A DNA stretch of 64,000 nt, taken from contig NZ_JBEPTK010000009.1 in assembly GCF_040549485.1 (NCBI RefSeq), positions 124,001 to 188,000 of the forward strand, in the 5' to 3' direction. The DNA comes from Constrictibacter sp. MBR-5 (GTDB taxonomy: Bacteria > Pseudomonadota > Alphaproteobacteria > JAJUGE01). Under the pieces are notes generated by a model. It was not told the DNA's origin. It did not search any database and saw nothing but the letters and a program-made list of their open reading frames with translations. Position numbers and translations under genes: made by a program. Position 1 is the stretch's first letter. Each line of letters begins with the position of its first letter. Positions 26,217-34,329 of the stretch are shown in pieces.

Positions 26217-27362
26217 CTAGGGTGAAACCTCCGCAAACTCGGGCTGCCGCGTGTCGCAGCGTCCGGATGCAGCGCCCGCCATCGCCCCAGCATAGGCCTC
26301 CATCAGGAGCGTCGTCTGCCGCTCGATCGTGAACGATGCCGCGCGCGTCCTGGCGCGCGCGCCGAGATCGCGACGCAGGCTCTCGTCCGACGCGAGAGCG
26401 TCGATCGCCCGGGCGAAGGCGGCCGGATCGCGGGGGGCGGCGAACAGCGCGGCACCGCCCCAAAGCTCTCGAAATGTCGGGATGTCCGCGAGGACGAGGG
26501 CCGCCCGGGAGAGCGCCGCCTCCAGCACCGCCAGACCGAACGGCTCGTAGAGAGACGGCGCCGCGAAGACCGCCGCGCGCCCCATCTCGGCCCGCACCGC
26601 AGCAGCGTCGAGGGGGCCGAGCATCCGCGCGCCGGTCGCGGCGAAGCGCTGCCCGAGCGGACCCTCGACCGCACCGGCCATGACGATGGGCCAGGCAGTC
26701 TTGCCGGCGGCTTCGTCGAGGACGCGGCCGTTCTTCCCCTCGTCCCACCACCGACCGGCAGCGAAGACGAACGGCTCCTTCGGCTGCGCGGCTGCAGCCG
26801 GGGCGGCCGCGTTCGGCACGATCTTCAGGCCGCCGATCTTGCCGTACGCCTCCACCAGGGCACGGGCGTGGCTGGCGGTAGGCGCGAGCGTGAGGCGCGC
26901 GGCATCGAAGCCGGCCCGCGTCATGTCGTGCCGCCAACCCCATTCCGCCGGCGCCGCCCCCGAGCGCACCGCCTGCCACCAGGTATGGACGCAGGAGTGC
27001 GAGACGACGACGAACGGCAGCCCCACAGGCAGCCCGAGCGCTTGGCTCGGCGCGTTCAGATGCAGCAGGTCGGCGCCGTGACGCTCGGCCGCCGCCGCGA
27101 GCAGTCCCGGGACGCCCGCCAGCGCCGGCGCCGCATCCGCCATCCAGTCCAACGGCGCGTCGAGCCAGTCGAGGCAAGCGCCTGGAATGGCCTCGACCTC
27201 GCGGCGCTGCACTGGCGACGGCGGGGGGCCCGAACCGACCAGCACCACGCCGACGCCCGCCCCGGCCATGCCGCGGGCGACATCGACGCCGTAGCGCCAG
27301 ACACCGCCGACCGCATCGACGGTCAGCAGGATCCGGCGCAGGTTCAGCGGCCGGCGCAGCAT
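26217..27362 (-). CDS. GT4 family glycosyltransferase
   Basis: 381 residues, a GT-B enzyme of the family 4 type. The N-terminal lobe has LLTVDAVGGVWRYGVDVARGM (the donor loop with GGV) and VVVSHSCVHTWWQ. The C-terminal lobe has VFAAGRWWDEGKN and the E-x7-E motif in SLYEPFGLAVLEAA. The start at ATG 27362 lies within the 3' end of the radical SAM gene (19-base overlap). Its donor is a nucleotide sugar of unknown type. Confidence 0.9.
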   Translation of the reverse strand: MLRRPLNLRRILLTVDAVGGVWRYGVDVARGMAGAGVGVVLVGSGPPPSPVQRREVEAIPGACLDWLDAPLDWMADAAPALAGVPGLLAAAAERHGADLLHLNAPSQALGLPVGLPFVVVSHSCVHTWWQAVRSGAAPAEWGWRHDMTRAGFDAARLTLAPTASHARALVEAYGKIGGLKIVPNAAAPAAAAQPKEPFVFAAGRWWDEGKNGRVLDEAAGKTAWPIVMAGAVEGPLGQRFAATGARMLGPLDAAAVRAEMGRAAVFAAPSLYEPFGLAVLEAALSRAALVLADIPTFRELWGGAALFAAPRDPAAFARAIDALASDESLRRDLGARARTRAASFTIERQTTLLMEAYAGAMAGAASGRCDTRQPEFAEVSP

Positions 27363-28639
27363 GAGCGCTCGAGCGCCGGCAGCGGCAGCGGCCGCTGTTC
27401 CTGGATGTCGCTGAAGCGATCGAACGCCTCGAGATAGTGATCGTGCGCCCGCTCCCACGCGAGATCGTCGGGCTCGCCCCATTTTGCCCGGTAGCTCGGC
27501 GAACTCGGATACGGGTACAGGGGCACGGGCTCGTTCGCCCACACGCCGGCGGCGAGCAGCCTGTCGCGCCATGCCGCGACCATCTCGGCCTCGTCCTCCT
27601 CCATGCCGATGAGGTTGGCCTGGACGAACGGCACATGTCGCCGCGCCACGATCAGCAGGTCGGCGAGTTCGTCGGTGTCGAGCCGGCAGCGCTTCGCCAG
27701 CGCCTCGCGCCCCTCGACCGTCAGGCTCTCGACGCCCGCCTCGATCGACACGCATCCGGCCGCGCCCAGCAGCTCCAGGAGATCCGGCTTCCAGAGGTCG
27801 ATCCGGGTCTGCACGCCGAACTGGACGTCCCGCCCGACCAGCGCCTCCAGCAGCGGCTTCTGCGGCAGGAATATCTCGTCGACGAAATAGACGTAGCCGA
27901 CGCCCTGGGCGATCAGCCCGTCGATTTCCGCCAGGACCGCGTCCAGGTTGCGGCGCCGGTATTTGTCGCGGAAGTCGATCTTCGCGCAGAAGGTGCAGTT
28001 GTAGGGACAGCCGCGCGAGGCTTCGACCTCGGCGCCCAGGCCGCGCTGGACCTCCTCGAAGCGGTGATGGTGGTGGGGGTGGTTGGCGATCCAGGCGTCC
28101 GGCCAGTGCAGTGGGGGATGATCGACGAAGCCGCTCGCATGGACGCCGCCGTTGATCCGCACGTCGTCGCCGTCCGGCACCGCTGTGGCAGGCACGCGCG
28201 ACCAGTCGCGCGCCTCGGCGAGTTGGACCACGATCTCCTCGCATTCGCCGCGAACGACGGCATCGACCCCCAGCTTCCGCACCGTCGGTGCCGGCGTCGC
28301 AGAGCCGTGCGGACCGACCGCCACGGTGCGGCCGCCGCGGCCGGCGAGCGCCTTCAGGAACTCCGCCGGCACCCGCAGTTCCGGCGGCGCACAGCGCCAG
28401 AAGAGATAGGTCGGCGCCGTCGTGACCACCGTCATCTCCGGGCGGTAGTTCGCCACGGCCTCCGCCAGGGCCTGATTGTCCAACGCCTGCAACTGGCCGT
28501 CCAGCATCATGACGTCGTGTCCACGCGCCTCGAGCAGCGCCTTCGAATAGCCGAGCTCGAGCGGCAGGTGCGGGTTGCGGCAGCCGAAATAGATGCTGCC
28601 GTCATACATCCAGAAGGGGTTGACGAGTGCGACTCTCAT
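27344..28639 (-). CDS. B12-binding radical SAM enzyme of glycan cluster
   Basis: 431 residues. The N-terminal domain (VALVNPFWMYDGSIYFGCRNPHLPLELGYSKALLEARGHDVMMLDGQ) is a cobalamin-binding Rossmann fold. The radical SAM motif follows as RGCPYNCTFC (C-x3-C-x2-C), after AVGPHGSATPAPTVR, and the barrel has YFVDEIFLP and VSIEAGVESL. Members near glycosyltransferases are thought to methylate or rearrange sugars. The start overlaps the upstream fusion by 4 bases. It is distinctive for this operon. Confidence 0.9.
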   Translation of the reverse strand: MRVALVNPFWMYDGSIYFGCRNPHLPLELGYSKALLEARGHDVMMLDGQLQALDNQALAEAVANYRPEMTVVTTAPTYLFWRCAPPELRVPAEFLKALAGRGGRTVAVGPHGSATPAPTVRKLGVDAVVRGECEEIVVQLAEARDWSRVPATAVPDGDDVRINGGVHASGFVDHPPLHWPDAWIANHPHHHHRFEEVQRGLGAEVEASRGCPYNCTFCAKIDFRDKYRRRNLDAVLAEIDGLIAQGVGYVYFVDEIFLPQKPLLEALVGRDVQFGVQTRIDLWKPDLLELLGAAGCVSIEAGVESLTVEGREALAKRCRLDTDELADLLIVARRHVPFVQANLIGMEEDEAEMVAAWRDRLLAAGVWANEPVPLYPYPSSPSYRAKWGEPDDLAWERAHDHYLEAFDRFSDIQEQRPLPLPALERSCCAGR

Positions 28640-30666
28640 GCGAGCAGCCTCCGGGTTTCGTTCTGCGCTCCCTCGCCCTGCGTCCTCAGCCAGTCGGCCA
28701 GATCGCGCAGGCCGTCGCGCCAGGGCATCGCGGCCGTCCATCCGACCGTCGTGCGGAGCTTCCGCGTGTCGGCAACGAAATAGAACTGGTCGCCCTGCCG
28801 CCATTCGCTCGTCTCGACCGGGGGCAGCCGGTCGACGATGCGATCGATCTCGCGCATCACCATGCGCAGGCTGACAGCGTTGGCCGGCCCGCCGCCGAGA
28901 TTGAAGACCTGCCCCTTCACCCGCTGGATGTTGTCCAGCAGGGCGCGGTACGCCGCGACCGCGTCGCCGACATGCAGGATGTCCCGCACCTGCTTGCCGT
29001 CGCCGTAGATCGTGATCCGTTCGCCGCGCAGGGCCTTGATCAGGAAGTGCGCGACCCAGCCCTGGTCCTCGGTACCAAACTGCCGTGGTCCGTAGATGCA
29101 GCTCATCCGCAGCACCGCCGTGGGCAGTCCATAGGATTTCGCGTAGTCCAGGACATACTGGTCCGCCACCCCCTTCGAGCAGCCGTAGGGCGTGCAGAAG
29201 TCGAGCGGCCGGTCCTCGCCGACACCGTGATTGCGGATCTCGTCGGCCTTCGGGAGATAACGATCTTCCAGTTCGGCAAGCGCGATGTCCGCGAGATTGC
29301 CGTAGACCTTGTTGGTCGAAGCGAAGATGACGGGTACGTCCCGCCCCTGCTTGCGTACGGCCTCCAGCAGGTTGACCGTACCCTGCGCGTTGACCGCGAA
29401 ATCGTGCTGCGGCTCGTCGAGGCTCGTCGTGACCGCCACCTGGGCCGCAAGGTGGAAGACGGCCGCCGCATCGGCGATCGCGGCATCGAGGGCGGCGGCA
29501 TCGCGTATGTCCGCAATGGCCGGATGAACCCGGTCCCGGTGGCGCCCGCGGAGCCATTCCAGGTTCGTTTCGACCCCCGAGCGGCTGAGATTGTCGACCA
29601 CGACAACGTCGCGGCCTTCGCTGAGATAGCTGTCCGCGAGGTTGGAGCCGATGAATCCGGCCCCGCCCACGATCACGACGGGCTTGGCTGGCCGCATTAC
29701 CGCCGGTGCCGCAAGGCGGCGTGCGTCGTCCAGCTTGCCGACGCCGCCCTCGCGTAGCAGCCGCGCCGTCAGCTTGGGCCTGCCGCCGGCATCCACGACC
29801 CCGCAATGATAGTGGCGCGGATCGAAATAGGTCCCCTCCTGCACGGGGACCTCGGCCGGTATGTCCTGCCAGCTGTACCAGTAGAGTCGCTTGGCAGGCG
29901 CCTTCAGCGCGTCGAGGAGCAGTGCCCCCTGCTTGAACTCGTCGTTCCGCCAGGTGGAGTAGCCGGCCTCGGTGATCCAGATCTCCACGTCCGGGTTATG
30001 GCGGTCGAGCACCGCGCGCATCTCGCCGAGGTGCTTCGCCCATCCGGCCCACGTCCCGGCCTCGCTGTCCCATGTGCCGGGAAAGCCATGGAAGCCGACC
30101 GCATGGACCTTCGCGAGGACGCCTCGCCGGCCGATCAGGTCCAGCCAGTTCGCATCGAACGGACACGGGCCGCCGAGGACCGCTTTCCATCCGCGCTCGC
30201 CGATCCAGTGCGCCGCAGCCCCCGCCATCTCGCAGAAGAGCAGCCAATCGTTGTCCTCGCGCCAGTCCCAGTCGAGGAGGTTGTTCGGCTCGTTCCACAG
30301 TTCGACATGGCTGAAATGGCGGCCGTAGCGCGTGAGGACATGGTCGCAGAAATCGGCATAGTCGAGCAGCCGCCGGGGCGGCCCGGATGCCGCGCCGCTG
30401 CGCGACAGCGACGGCGGCGTATAATGAATGCACGGCAGCAGGTCGATGCGCTCTCCCAGGAACGGGATCAGCCAGTCGTACCAGGCCTCGCCGCCCGCAG
30501 CGTGGTACTCCGCCCAGGAGATGTGGGTCCGCAGAAACGCCGCACCGGCGTCGAGCATTCCTGCGACCGCGGCTTGCGCCCGGACGTGCTCGCCCGGCCG
30601 AAACCATTCGACGAAGCCGTAGGGCCGACCGAATGTTCGGAGCGGTTGTCGAGCGCCGGCGTTCAC
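28636..30666 (-). CDS. glycoside hydrolase fused to nucleotide-sugar epimerase
   Basis: 676 residues in two domains. Residues 1-310 resemble a clan-A glycoside hydrolase (TIM barrel): HVELWNEPNN puts the acid/base at Glu126 and WITEAGYST puts the nucleophile at Glu233. Residues about 328-670 are an extended SDR: GGAGFIGSN at 334-342 and Tyr494/Lys498 in TPYGCSK, with MSCIYGPRQFGTEDQGWVAHF as in CDP-paratose 2-epimerases. Genes on both sides overlap by 4 bases, so the fusion is not a reading error by context. It may trim and build the same glycan, or be a scaffold. Confidence 0.88.
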   Translation of the reverse strand: MNAGARQPLRTFGRPYGFVEWFRPGEHVRAQAAVAGMLDAGAAFLRTHISWAEYHAAGGEAWYDWLIPFLGERIDLLPCIHYTPPSLSRSGAASGPPRRLLDYADFCDHVLTRYGRHFSHVELWNEPNNLLDWDWREDNDWLLFCEMAGAAAHWIGERGWKAVLGGPCPFDANWLDLIGRRGVLAKVHAVGFHGFPGTWDSEAGTWAGWAKHLGEMRAVLDRHNPDVEIWITEAGYSTWRNDEFKQGALLLDALKAPAKRLYWYSWQDIPAEVPVQEGTYFDPRHYHCGVVDAGGRPKLTARLLREGGVGKLDDARRLAAPAVMRPAKPVVIVGGAGFIGSNLADSYLSEGRDVVVVDNLSRSGVETNLEWLRGRHRDRVHPAIADIRDAAALDAAIADAAAVFHLAAQVAVTTSLDEPQHDFAVNAQGTVNLLEAVRKQGRDVPVIFASTNKVYGNLADIALAELEDRYLPKADEIRNHGVGEDRPLDFCTPYGCSKGVADQYVLDYAKSYGLPTAVLRMSCIYGPRQFGTEDQGWVAHFLIKALRGERITIYGDGKQVRDILHVGDAVAAYRALLDNIQRVKGQVFNLGGGPANAVSLRMVMREIDRIVDRLPPVETSEWRQGDQFYFVADTRKLRTTVGWTAAMPWRDGLRDLADWLRTQGEGAQNETRRLLA

Positions 30667-31772
30667 GCGACCAACCCCCGCGCCTCGAGCGCCTGCCGCA
30701 TCTCGGCGGCGCGATCCGTCTTCGCCTCGGCCGTCTCGACCCAGGCGGCCACTTCGCCCAGCGACGTCTCCAGGGGATGCTGCGGTTCGAAACCGAGCAG
30801 CGCGCGTGCCCGCCCGATATCTGCGAAGCAGTTGCGGATGTCCCCTGCGCGCGCCTTGCGGAGGATCTCCGGACGGATGTCCGATCCCATGGCGTCGGCC
30901 AGCAGCTCGGCCACCTGCTTCACGCTATAGGACCGGCCGCTGCCGACATTGAGAACGGCGCCAGCGACGCCGGGCCGTTCGAGGGCGGCGCGGAAGGCGC
31001 GCGCGACATCGGTCACGTGCACGAAGTCGCGCCGTTGCTCGCCGTCCTCGAAGATCAGCGGCGGCCGGCCGTTGATGATGCGCGAGGCAAAGTTCGCCAG
31101 CACGCCGGTATAGGGATTCGAGAGCGCCTGCCCAGGGCCGAAGACGTTGAACAGGCGCAGGGCCACTGCCTCGACGCCGTAGGCCTCGCCGAAAATCAGC
31201 GTCGCCCGTTCCTGCGCAAATTTGGTCAGTGCGTAGATGGACGCCAGATCGACGGGCTTGCCTTCATGGGTCGGGATCGGCGTCAACGGGGTGCCGTCGG
31301 GCCCGGCGATCTCCCACCGCCCCTGCCGGACGGCCGCCGCATCGCGCCGCGCATCGTCGACGGTATGTCCGTCCGCGGCGCGATAGAGGCCCTCGCCATA
31401 CACGCTCATCGAGGACGCGACGACCAGGCGCCGTATCGGCCGGTCGATCAGCGCCTGCAGCAGGACCGCGGTTCCGAGTTCGTTGGCGCCGACATAGCGA
31501 TCGATTTCGTACATGCTCTGACCGACGCCGACCTCGGCCGCCAGATGAATGACCGAGGACACTCCGTCGGCCGCCCGCCCGACCGCAGCCGCGTCGCGCA
31601 CGTCACCTTCGACGAACTCGATTTCCGGCGGAAGCGCGGACAGGGCCCCGCCATGCACCTGATCGATCAAGGCATCGAGCACCCGAACCCTGTAGCCACC
31701 GCGAAGCAGCTCGTCACAGAGGTGACGACCGATGAAGCCGAAGCCCCCGGTCACCAGTACGCGTTCCTTCAT
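30663..31772 (-). CDS. NAD-dependent epimerase/dehydratase, first gene of glycan operon
   Basis: 369 residues of the extended SDR family: NAD motif TGGFGFIGRHL near the start, ASSMSVYGEG as the catalytic-serine strand, SIYALTKFAQE as the Tyr/Lys pair, and LRLFNVFGPGQALSNPYTGV. It resembles dTDP-glucose dehydratase or UDP-galactose 4-epimerase relatives with a dTDP-L-rhamnose-like substrate loop. ATG 31772 has AGGA six bases upstream; an in-frame TTG four codons earlier is less likely. Transcription probably begins in the 230 bases before it. Confidence 0.9.
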   Translation of the reverse strand: MKERVLVTGGFGFIGRHLCDELLRGGYRVRVLDALIDQVHGGALSALPPEIEFVEGDVRDAAAVGRAADGVSSVIHLAAEVGVGQSMYEIDRYVGANELGTAVLLQALIDRPIRRLVVASSMSVYGEGLYRAADGHTVDDARRDAAAVRQGRWEIAGPDGTPLTPIPTHEGKPVDLASIYALTKFAQERATLIFGEAYGVEAVALRLFNVFGPGQALSNPYTGVLANFASRIINGRPPLIFEDGEQRRDFVHVTDVARAFRAALERPGVAGAVLNVGSGRSYSVKQVAELLADAMGSDIRPEILRKARAGDIRNCFADIGRARALLGFEPQHPLETSLGEVAAWVETAEAKTDRAAEMRQALEARGLVA

Positions 31773-32005
31773 TCCCGTCCTCAACGTCCGGATAACCCCC
31801 AGAGCCCGTTACCGAGCCTGTGCCCCTAATCGCATTCGAGGCTTTTGGTTCCGCGAGGAAGCGGCGCATACGCAAATCAGCGTGTTTCGGATTACTTGGT
31901 GGCATCGGATGGTCGGAAAAGCGCGCCCCGACACGCGATCGCAGCCATCATTGCCGGCAGGCGCTCTGGTTCCGCCTCCCGAAGCCAATAAGGTCGGAGG
32001 AGACG

Positions 32006-32236
32006 ATGTCCGAGGAACGTCGCCCCCTCTCACGCCGACTGGCGGCCGCATGGTCGGCCGATACGGCGACCGCTTGGCGCGACGAGAATCCGGCTCCCGG
32101 CCAATGCAGCGTCACCGCCCCGGTAGCGCAGGACCTCGTTGCCGGCCTGCTCCTGAGAACACGGACAGGAAGTACCGCGACTGAGGCCCGGGGGCGCGGG
32201 GGCTTGGCGCGTTGCGCGCGATGCCCTCGCGTTTGA
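32006..32236 (+). pseudogene. truncated YunG-like gene at element boundary
   Basis: ATG 32006 follows a strong GGAGGAGA site. The first about 53 residues contain ENPAPGQCSVTAPVAQDLVAGLLLRT, which matches by eye the start of YunG-type small proteins (NP-x2-GQC-x-VTA-x7-GG-x-LLR). Beyond that the frame loses all resemblance and stops after 76 residues; the usual 110-130 residue length is not reached. The junction, about 32,165-32,180, is where the integrated element probably begins. The lost 3' end should lie at the other end of the element. Family is recalled by motif, not searched. Confidence 0.5.
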
Positions 32237-32266
32237 CGACCGCGTTTGTCGGCAAAGGAGGCAACG

Positions 32267-33970
32267 TCAGGTTTGCGACGGGCAACGCAAAAGGCCCCGG
32301 CGCTCGTGCCGGGGCCTTTTGTGCGTCTGGTTGCGGGGGCCCGCAACGTCTTTTGTTATAACTTGGGATCTGTTGCGGCTTTTGCGCCCGGAAACGATGT
32401 CGAGGATGTTCATCGCCTCGCCGCGTAAGGTGGCGTTGACCTCGCCGCGCTTGTCGCCGGGCTCAAGCACCACTTCGTCGACCAGCGCACGGAACGCCTC
32501 GGCGGCCTGATCGCGCAGTTCGGGATCGGCCAGAGCCTCGCTCAACTGCGTCACCTTGGCCTTGTAGATTTCGGCGATGTTGGGGTGGATGTCCGGGACA
32601 TCCTCGGGCGCCTGTTCCATGCGCGCCAGGACATCCGCCTTCTGGCGTTCCAGTTCCTCCATCCGATCCTTCATGGCCGGCTGATACATGCCGTCCTCAA
32701 TCGCTGCCATGATGCCGGCGATACCGCGTTCGATCTTCTCCAGCGCCTTACGGTCAAGCTCCACCTGCGCCCGGCGTTCACGGTTCTGACTGTTCAGCGC
32801 TTCGGCATAGGCGCGCACTGCCTTGGCGACCCGCTCGGCCGAAACCAGCCGTTCGGTAAGGCCGGACAGAATACGCTGCTCGATGTCATCGCGACGGATG
32901 GTATGGCCGTTGTCGCAGGTACCCCGCCGATAACGATTGAGACAGCCATAGCGGTCACGGGTGATGATGCCGTAATTGCCGCCGCAGCAGCCGCATTTGA
33001 GTAGGCCGGAGAACAGAAAGGCGGGGCGGCGCAGCTCGTTGACGTGCTTGGCACGATAAGCGCGCACGCCTTTGGTGACATTCTCGAACTGCCTGGAAAT
33101 CTCCTCCTGCCGCCGCCGCGCCGCCTGCCACAGGTCTTCGTCGACGATGCTCAGTTCCTGCACCTCGGTCCTGATCCATTCGGCCTCCGGGTTGACGCGC
33201 GAGACGCGCTTTCCCGTCGCCGGGTTCTTGATGTAGCGGAGCCGGTTCCAGACCAGCACACCGGCATAGAGCTCGTTGTTGACGATGCCGGTGCCCCGGC
33301 AGACATGGCCGCGAATGGTGGTGTCTCCCCAAGCCTTGCCATTGGGACCGGGAATACCGTCGCGGTTGAGATCGGCGGCGATGGCCTTGGGGCTCTTGCC
33401 GGCGGCGAATTCGCGAAAGATGCGGCGGACGATCTCGGCCTCGGCCTCGTTGATCTTCCGTTCGCCGCGCACCTGCTCGCCATCGCCGTTGAGCCGCTTC
33501 ACGACGTCATAGCCGTAGCAGAGGCCGCCGCCCGCCTTTCCCTTCTCGACGCGGCCGCGCAGACCGCGGTGGGTCTTGGCGGCGAGGTCTTTCAGGAACA
33601 GGGCGTTCATGGTTCCCTTGAGACCGACATGCAGCTCCGAGATCTCGCCCTCGGCAAGCGTCACGAGCGTCACGCCCGCGAATTTGAAATGCTTGTAGAG
33701 GATGGCGACATCGGCCTGGTCGCGGCTGATGCGGTCCAGCGCTTCCGCCAGCACGATCTCGAATTTGCCCGCCTGCGCGTCCTGCAAGAGCGCCTGAATA
33801 CCCGGCCGCAAGGTGACGCTTGCGCCCGAAATGGCGGCGTCCTTGTAGACCCCCACCACTTTCCACTTCTCCCGCGCCGCCTGATCCCGGCAAATGCGGA
33901 ACTGGTCCTCGATGGAGGAAACGCTCTGATTGTCCGAGGAATAGCGGGCGTATAGCGCAACGCGGGTCAT
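32267..33970 (-). CDS. large serine recombinase (site-specific integrase)
   Basis: 567 residues. The resolvase domain has YARYSSDNQSVSSIEDQ at the start with the catalytic serine, and EALDRISRDQADVA. The recombinase domain carries GKAWGDTTIRGHVCRGTGIVNNELYAG. A zinc ribbon (CGCCGGNYG...C...C) and a coiled-coil C-terminus (NSQNRERRAQVELDRKALEKIERG) follow. Such enzymes cut and join attP and attB. ATG 33970 has AAAGGAAAG upstream. The last 30 residues are encoded across a terminator hairpin and palindrome, so the frame may be extended compared with relatives; likely the element's integrase. Confidence 0.9.
   Translation of the reverse strand: MTRVALYARYSSDNQSVSSIEDQFRICRDQAAREKWKVVGVYKDAAISGASVTLRPGIQALLQDAQAGKFEIVLAEALDRISRDQADVAILYKHFKFAGVTLVTLAEGEISELHVGLKGTMNALFLKDLAAKTHRGLRGRVEKGKAGGGLCYGYDVVKRLNGDGEQVRGERKINEAEAEIVRRIFREFAAGKSPKAIAADLNRDGIPGPNGKAWGDTTIRGHVCRGTGIVNNELYAGVLVWNRLRYIKNPATGKRVSRVNPEAEWIRTEVQELSIVDEDLWQAARRRQEEISRQFENVTKGVRAYRAKHVNELRRPAFLFSGLLKCGCCGGNYGIITRDRYGCLNRYRRGTCDNGHTIRRDDIEQRILSGLTERLVSAERVAKAVRAYAEALNSQNRERRAQVELDRKALEKIERGIAGIMAAIEDGMYQPAMKDRMEELERQKADVLARMEQAPEDVPDIHPNIAEIYKAKVTQLSEALADPELRDQAAEAFRALVDEVVLEPGDKRGEVNATLRGEAMNILDIVSGRKSRNRSQVITKDVAGPRNQTHKRPRHERRGLLRCPSQT
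32288..32320. terminator. bidirectional terminator within recombinase 3' end
   Basis: AAAAGGCCCCGGC and GCCGGGGCCTTTT form a 12-13 base stem with a short loop and A/T tails on both sides. It sits inside the last 20 codons of the recombinase frame, so translation would end beyond the terminator. Confidence 0.7.
32330..32347. repeat. palindrome with tRNA-end-like sequence, att candidate
   Basis: GTTGCGGG, two bases, CCCGCAAC is a perfect inverted repeat followed by GTCTTTT. The left half with flanks (TGGTTGCGGGGGC, 32328-32340) equals the complement of a CCCCCGCAACCA acceptor end found in initiator tRNA-Met. It lies at the 3' end of the recombinase, where serine integrases often keep their attachment site. 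Confidence 0.35.
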
Positions 33971-34032
33971 AAGACTTTCCTTTCTCTCAAGGGCGGATTT
34001 CACCCGTCCGGTTCCCGCCCCTCTTCCTTTGG

Positions 34033-34227
34033 TCAGTTGTCGTTGGCCGCCCGCTTCCGCCGCTCCCGCTCCCAGGCCCTGATGTGTTCGCAGGCGATGT
34101 GGCGGCCAATGGCCCGCGCGATGGTGTCCAAGTGCCGCTCCGCTTCTTCCCTCGCCAGTTGCTCTGGCCCATTATCGTTCGCCGGAGGCGGGATGACCGC
34201 GGCCGCCTGGTCCTCCTTTTCCTTCAT
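34033..34227 (-). CDS. small hydrophilic protein, ICE-associated
   Basis: 64 residues: MKEKEDQAAAV, then PPANDNGPEQLAREEAERHLDTIARAIGRHIACEHIRAWERERRKRAANDN. The ANDN endings are common in small plasmid or ICE proteins of Alphaproteobacteria. ATG 34227 is chosen because GGAAAGG lies upstream; an ATG at 34275 is further from the conserved part. A promoter-like repeat (34289-34306) lies 62 bases upstream, shared with copG-like and traG genes. Function unknown. Confidence 0.7.
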   Translation of the reverse strand: MKEKEDQAAAVIPPPANDNGPEQLAREEAERHLDTIARAIGRHIACEHIRAWERERRKRAANDN

Positions 34228-34288
34228 GGGTCGAACCTTTCCAGTATTGATGCATACTGGATAAGGATCGCGCAAAAGCAGCCGAGTT

Positions 34289-34306
34289 CTTATGGCCGTT
34301 ATATAC
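34289..34306 (-). promoter_or_regulatory. ICE promoter-like repeat, copy 1
   Basis: CTTATGGCCGTTATATAC on the plus strand (minus strand: GTATATAACGGCCATAAG) lies 62 bases before the 34227 start. It matches copies at 46735 and 48885, each 60-63 bases before a minus-strand start. The TATATAA part could be a -10 box. Confidence 0.5.
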
Positions 34307-34329
34307 CCTGGTCTTCTCCCACGCCTCCT

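Noticed and set aside
28700-29806. Long upstream continuation of the radical SAM frame
   Set aside because: It overlaps the epimerase domain of the fusion in another frame; the radical SAM protein starts clearly at 28639.
32328-32340. A tRNA gene at the element boundary
   Set aside because: Only about 12 bases match a tRNA acceptor end; no cloverleaf can be drawn around it.
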